A stretch of DNA of 8,983 bases, taken from positions 1 through 8,983 of the forward strand of contig DKZL01000036.1 of NCBI GenBank assembly GCA_002493635.1, read 5' to 3'. This DNA is from Ruminococcaceae bacterium UBA7075 (GTDB taxonomy: Bacteria > Bacillota > Clostridia > Oscillospirales > Acutalibacteraceae). The notes under the pieces were generated by a model. The model ran no database searches. It was not told where the DNA came from and saw only the letters and a list, made by a program, of their open reading frames with translations. The translations under genes and the position numbers were made by a program. Every line of letters begins with the position of its first letter. Position 1 is the stretch's first letter. Below, piece after piece: positions 6,109 through 8,983 of this stretch.

Positions 6109-7356
6109 TTAAACCACTTTCTTTTTTCTGCCAAATGAAATTCTATCAACAACAAGATGATAAAGAATATTAGCTACAATAGGAACTCCTACTCCGACAA
6201 CTGTGTAGGCAAACCACCAAAGTCCTTTTTCTCCGTAAAGATTCGGAAACGCTGCAACACAGAATGCAGGCATTCCATAGTAAGCTACTACAATTACTTC
6301 AACAATTTTTATACTTAGAAAATGAAGAATAACGACTGTTAAAGTTCGTTTTCCAATTACTAACATCATTTCTTTTATCCCTGGGATTAGTTTAATAAAA
6401 TAGGACATGCTATATAAAAATGCCCAACCTGTTAATGAAGCAGCTAAAAGAAATAACGGATTTTCATAATGGTTTTGGTCTAACGCAATTGATCCAATGT
6501 TTTTCATACAGAATAACAATCCAAAAGAGACTAAAAATATAGGTACAAATTGTTTCCAGTTCCAATCCAAATATTTATCTTTGCATAAACCAAGAATATG
6601 ACCGATAAAGTATAAGCAATAGAAAGAAGCTGTTTTGACAATATTGGCAAAACCGTATGCTGAGATTTTATGAACAGAGCAAAAATATCCTAATGCAAGT
6701 AACAAAACGGATGCAAGTAATTGCACTAAAAGAACATGTTTTTTGAACAACTTTTTAGCAAGAAAGTTGACTACCAAATAACACACAGATACCATGAAGA
6801 GGACTTTCAAAAACCAACTGGCTCCGAACATTTGCTCACCACACGAAAATAAGCCTCCCTTAATAATTTTCTTTACCATTTCGATAATGGTATAAGGAAC
6901 TATGGTGTGGTTGTGTGAACCTGACACATAATCCAGTAATTCAGGATTTTCTGTATATACATTAATTTGTATAAAAACATTATGTAACAAAACGTAAATC
7001 GTTGACCAAACAAAGAATGGAAGCCATAATTGTTTTATCTTACTAAATATTCCTTTAAATACAGACCCTATATTATTAGATTTTTCATCCTTGAAAAAGA
7101 ATCCCGATGCAATAAAAAATATAGCCATATGGAAAAGATAAATAAATTTTGTAAATGGCGCACTTGAATGCCCCGCCACCATACATATAATTCCTAAGGC
7201 TTTTATTATATCAATTTCTTCAATTCGTTTTTTCTTTAGCGTTCCAGCCGAAATACATTTCATATAATTACCATCAACTTTCTTTGAATTATCTGACAAA
7301 TTACCTCTCTCAAATGCTAAAAAAGGATGCCAGAGCTTAAAATCTACTTCTTTCAT
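6109..7356 (-). CDS. Acyltransferase 3 family membrane O-acyltransferase
   Basis: An integral membrane protein with about ten hydrophobic segments, of the acyltransferase 3 (OafA/NolL/WecH-like) family, which acylates sugars of cell-surface polymers or exported glycans. Counting from 7356, the family signature is clear: KKRIEEIDIIKALGI with R44, then VAGH with the presumed catalytic H63, then LFHMAIFFIASGFF (H76). Many aromatic-rich helices follow, with a basic C terminus (GRKKKVV). The start is uncertain: the ATG at 7356 has an SD-like AGATAGG too close to it; a TTG at 7299 follows AGAGAGG; and an ATG at 7263 (residue 32) would begin just before the conserved domain. The N-terminal 31 residues are unlike the family. 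The gene is visibly more AT-rich than rlmD or murA, consistent with transfer. The acceptor substrate is unknown and no glycan operon is nearby. Confidence 0.86.
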   Translation of the reverse strand: MKEVDFKLWHPFLAFERGNLSDNSKKVDGNYMKCISAGTLKKKRIEEIDIIKALGIICMVAGHSSAPFTKFIYLFHMAIFFIASGFFFKDEKSNNIGSVFKGIFSKIKQLWLPFFVWSTIYVLLHNVFIQINVYTENPELLDYVSGSHNHTIVPYTIIEMVKKIIKGGLFSCGEQMFGASWFLKVLFMVSVCYLVVNFLAKKLFKKHVLLVQLLASVLLLALGYFCSVHKISAYGFANIVKTASFYCLYFIGHILGLCKDKYLDWNWKQFVPIFLVSFGLLFCMKNIGSIALDQNHYENPLFLLAASLTGWAFLYSMSYFIKLIPGIKEMMLVIGKRTLTVVILHFLSIKIVEVIVVAYYGMPAFCVAAFPNLYGEKGLWWFAYTVVGVGVPIVANILYHLVVDRISFGRKKKVV

Positions 7357-7408
7357 GCCTATCTCTATTGCTTACCAAAGCTTTTCAAAATTTACCATTC
7401 TTACACCT

Positions 7409-7471
7409 TCACCACCATTTGCTATGTAAACTATAAGTAATTGAAAAAAGAGCTATAACTTCTTTTTTCAT
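7409..7471 (-). CDS. Possible 20-residue leader-type ORF upstream of the acyltransferase
   Basis: The ATG at 7471 opens a 20-codon frame beginning MKKEVIALFS and ending in HSKWW before TGA. A purine-rich AGGTGAGGAATGGG lies just upstream, a good SD, though its strongest part is somewhat far from the ATG. The 5' half coincides with one arm of the 10-bp inverted repeat at 7442-7470. It could be a leader peptide, a remnant or chance. A second frame through the same DNA reads IVYIANGGEGVRM and ends at a TAA just before the acyltransferase. Confidence 0.25.
   Translation of the reverse strand: MKKEVIALFSITYSLHSKWW
7442..7470. repeat. 10-bp perfect inverted repeat, weak terminator or attenuator-like hairpin
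   Basis: TGAAAAAAGA (7442-7451) and TCTTTTTTCA (7461-7470) are exact inverted copies around a 9-nt centre. The stem has only two G-C pairs, and its T-rich arm gives a terminator-like look on both strands. It lies between rlmD and the acyltransferase, so it could weakly terminate rlmD transcripts or regulate the acyltransferase. A further imperfect A/T-arm hairpin lies at 7558-7585, just past the rlmD stop. Confidence 0.4.
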
Positions 7472-7597
7472 AGTCCCATTCCTCACCTATAGCGAATACA
7501 GCTTCAGTTTTCTATATTAAACTCAAGATTGTTTCAATAATTTAATGTTTGTTTATTCAAAAACTTTATGCCTTAAGTCTTTTTAATTTTATGATGT

Positions 7598-8770
7598 TCA
7601 TTTTTTGGACATCAATACTACACACTCAACATGTGCTGTGTGCGGAAACATATCTACGGGCTGGATTTTCTGCACCTTATAGTCGTTGTTATGTGTCATA
7701 TATTCCAAATCTCTTGCCATAGTTTCGGGATTGCAGGAGATATATACAACAGTCTTTGGCGACATTTTAATTAATGAACTTAAAAACTTTTCGTCACTGC
7801 CTGCTCTGGGCGGATCCATAAAAACAACATCGGGCTTTTCGTCCTCGTTTGCAACCTCGTACATAAATTCGCCTGCATCACCCTTAAAAAAGCGGATATT
7901 CTTTAATTCATTTGACTTTGCATTTACGATTGCATCACGGACAGCATCGCCGTTAAGCTCAACACCGATTACTCTGCCGGCGCTGCGTTTTGCGGCAACA
8001 ATTCCTATTGTACCGATGCCGCAGTAGGTATCAAGAACAACCTCATTGCCCTTAAGTTGTGCAAAGTCCATTGCCGTGTTGTATAGCACCTCGGTCTGCA
8101 CGGGGTTAATCTGATAAAAGCTTTTCGGCGAAATTCTGAATTTGCAACCGCATAGTATGTCCTCAATATATCCCTTGCCGTACAGTACCTTTTGATTATC
8201 TCCGAGCACTAAGTTTGTGCGATAGGGGTTTACGTTCTGCACAATGGTTGTAATCTGCGGAAACTGCTTTCTGATTGCCTTTACAAAGTTATTTTTAGAC
8301 GGAAACACAGGCGTGCCTGTTACAAGCACGAGCATAACCTCATTAGTTGCAAAGCCTCTTTTGACGAGCACGTGACGCAGAAATCCTTTGCCGGTGTCTT
8401 CGTTGTAGGTAGTCATTTTAAATGATGGCAGCAGCTTGCGGACAGCAACAATAATACGGTCAGCAGTTTCGTCCTCTGTCTGACAGCTGTCAATTCCCAC
8501 AATGTGATGAGTGCCGCTCTGATATACACCCGAAATAATTTTGCCCTGCTTTGTCGTGCGGAATGCCGCCTGAACCTTATTGCGGTAGTGATACGGTGTT
8601 TCCATTCCGATAATCGGCATAACCTTACAAAACTTTTTTAAAAGCTTTTCAACCTTTTTTTGTTTCAATTCAAGCTGTTGTTTATATGTTAAGTTCTGAA
8701 GCTGACAGCCGCCGCATTTTTTATATACCGGACAGCTTCCGTTACTGATATGTTCCTTTGTATTGCTCAT
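7598..8770 (-). CDS. rlmD: RlmD/RumA-type 23S rRNA (uracil-5-)-methyltransferase, no TRAM domain
   Basis: Members methylate carbon 5 of a specific uridine in 23S rRNA (U1939 or U747 in E. coli numbering) using SAM. In 390 residues, C13, C19, C22 (CPVYKKCGGC) and C96 (DSC) form the [4Fe-4S] site. FYQIN (218-222) carries the SAM-contact glutamine, VLDTYCGIGTIG (245-256) is motif I, and MDPPRAG is motif IV. ISCNP holds the nucleophile C346, and HVEC holds the general base E382. The N-terminal TRAM RNA-binding domain found in E. coli RlmD is absent; the protein starts right at the iron-sulphur region. The ATG at 8770 is chosen because GAGG lies 5 nt upstream; the frame is open to a TTG at 8785, which would place that SD inside the gene. 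Whether the target is U1939, U747 or both cannot be told. Confidence 0.92.
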   Translation of the reverse strand: MSNTKEHISNGSCPVYKKCGGCQLQNLTYKQQLELKQKKVEKLLKKFCKVMPIIGMETPYHYRNKVQAAFRTTKQGKIISGVYQSGTHHIVGIDSCQTEDETADRIIVAVRKLLPSFKMTTYNEDTGKGFLRHVLVKRGFATNEVMLVLVTGTPVFPSKNNFVKAIRKQFPQITTIVQNVNPYRTNLVLGDNQKVLYGKGYIEDILCGCKFRISPKSFYQINPVQTEVLYNTAMDFAQLKGNEVVLDTYCGIGTIGIVAAKRSAGRVIGVELNGDAVRDAIVNAKSNELKNIRFFKGDAGEFMYEVANEDEKPDVVFMDPPRAGSDEKFLSSLIKMSPKTVVYISCNPETMARDLEYMTHNNDYKVQKIQPVDMFPHTAHVECVVLMSKK

Positions 8771-8798
8771 AATGACCTCGCACAAGTTTATTAACTTA

Positions 8799-8827
8799 AT
8801 TCTATCATTTTATACAGTTTTTATCAA
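8799..8827 (-). promoter_or_regulatory. Promoter of rlmD
   Basis: On the minus strand TTGATA (8827-8822), a 17-nt spacer and TAGAAT (8804-8799), with TG one base before the -10, form a strong vegetative promoter. Transcription would start near 8792, giving a leader of about 22 nt that includes the GAGG SD. Confidence 0.75.
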
Positions 8828-8837
8828 TGGTTTTGCA

Positions 8838-8866
8838 AAACAAAAGAGGTGTCTTGGACACCTCTT
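8838..8866 (-). terminator. Rho-independent terminator of a gene upstream of rlmD (outside the window)
   Basis: AAGAGGTGTC (8844-8853) and GACACCTCTT (8857-8866) form a perfect 10-bp stem with a 3-nt loop. On the minus strand the stem runs into TTTTGTTTTG. It sits directly before the rlmD promoter, so it insulates rlmD from minus-strand transcription entering from beyond the right edge. Confidence 0.85.
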
Positions 8867-8983
8867 GAGTTGCTTTACTTTATAGGAAATTGCTCGGTTG
8901 TGCTCGGGCATAGAAATTATTTTTTATATGACGCTGTCTGCCCGATTAGGTGCAGCCCGCCGGCTGCTATTTTACTTTATAGT
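8867..8983. repeat. Structured intergenic segment with a 12-bp direct repeat and nested dyads
   Basis: TTTACTTTATAG occurs at 8874-8885 and again at 8971-8982, 97 bp apart. Between the copies lie a distant dyad TCGGGCA/TGCCCGA (8904-8910 and 8938-8944), a GC-rich hairpin GCAGCC-cgcc-GGCTGC (8952-8967) and a local GCTCGG duplication (8892-8897, 8902-8907). The GC-rich dyads contrast with the AT-rich flanks. This looks like one unit of a larger repeated element cut by the window edge. Its function is unknown. Confidence 0.5.

Noticed and set aside
8810..8911. 33-residue minus-strand ORF starting MPEHNRAISY
   Set aside because: It has no SD and runs straight through the terminator hairpin and the rlmD promoter; it is better explained as part of the repeat element.

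Overview
The window looks like a chromosomal segment from a low-to-moderate GC Gram-positive anaerobe of the class Clostridia, plausibly a gut Oscillospiraceae/Ruminococcaceae-type organism. The evidence is the clostridial style of MurA, a PduL-type phosphotransacetylase, strong purine-rich Shine-Dalgarno (SD) sites, frequent TTG starts or near-starts, and AT-rich intergenic DNA. The species cannot be named from the sequence alone.

Layout. Positions 1-373 (minus) hold the 5' part of a pduL-type phosphate acyltransferase gene, cut by the window edge. It diverges from a two-gene plus-strand unit: a class I SAM-dependent methyltransferase (491-1162) and a family 4 [4Fe-4S] uracil-DNA glycosylase (1182-1757), ended by a strong hairpin terminator. 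Everything to the right is on the minus strand: murA (2053-3348), a Nudix hydrolase (3775-4257) downstream of a variant histidine phosphatase (4355-4963), a 5'-truncated DUF3089 alpha/beta hydrolase (5149-5811), a membrane O-acyltransferase (6109-7356) and an RlmD/RumA-type rRNA uracil methyltransferase (7598-8770). A structured repeat-bearing intergenic segment closes the window (8867-8983).

How the genes relate. The housekeeping genes have clear signals: murA makes the first committed peptidoglycan precursor, udg repairs deaminated cytosine, rlmD modifies 23S rRNA, and pduL interconverts acyl-CoA and acyl phosphate. The stretch from about 3.8 to 7.5 kb looks accessory. It has a possible nucleotide-housecleaning pair (phosphatase plus Nudix), a dead or dying hydrolase, short coding-like fragments, and an AT-rich acyltransferase with an uncertain start.

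The most notable signals are these: an 18-bp perfect palindrome filling the spacer of the best murA promoter candidate; the decayed hydrolase locus; the histidine phosphatase whose RHG motif reads QHT; and the repeat/hairpin element at the right edge. I did not see a convincing undescribed multi-gene system. No rRNA, tRNA, CRISPR array, intact transposase or phage gene is visible.
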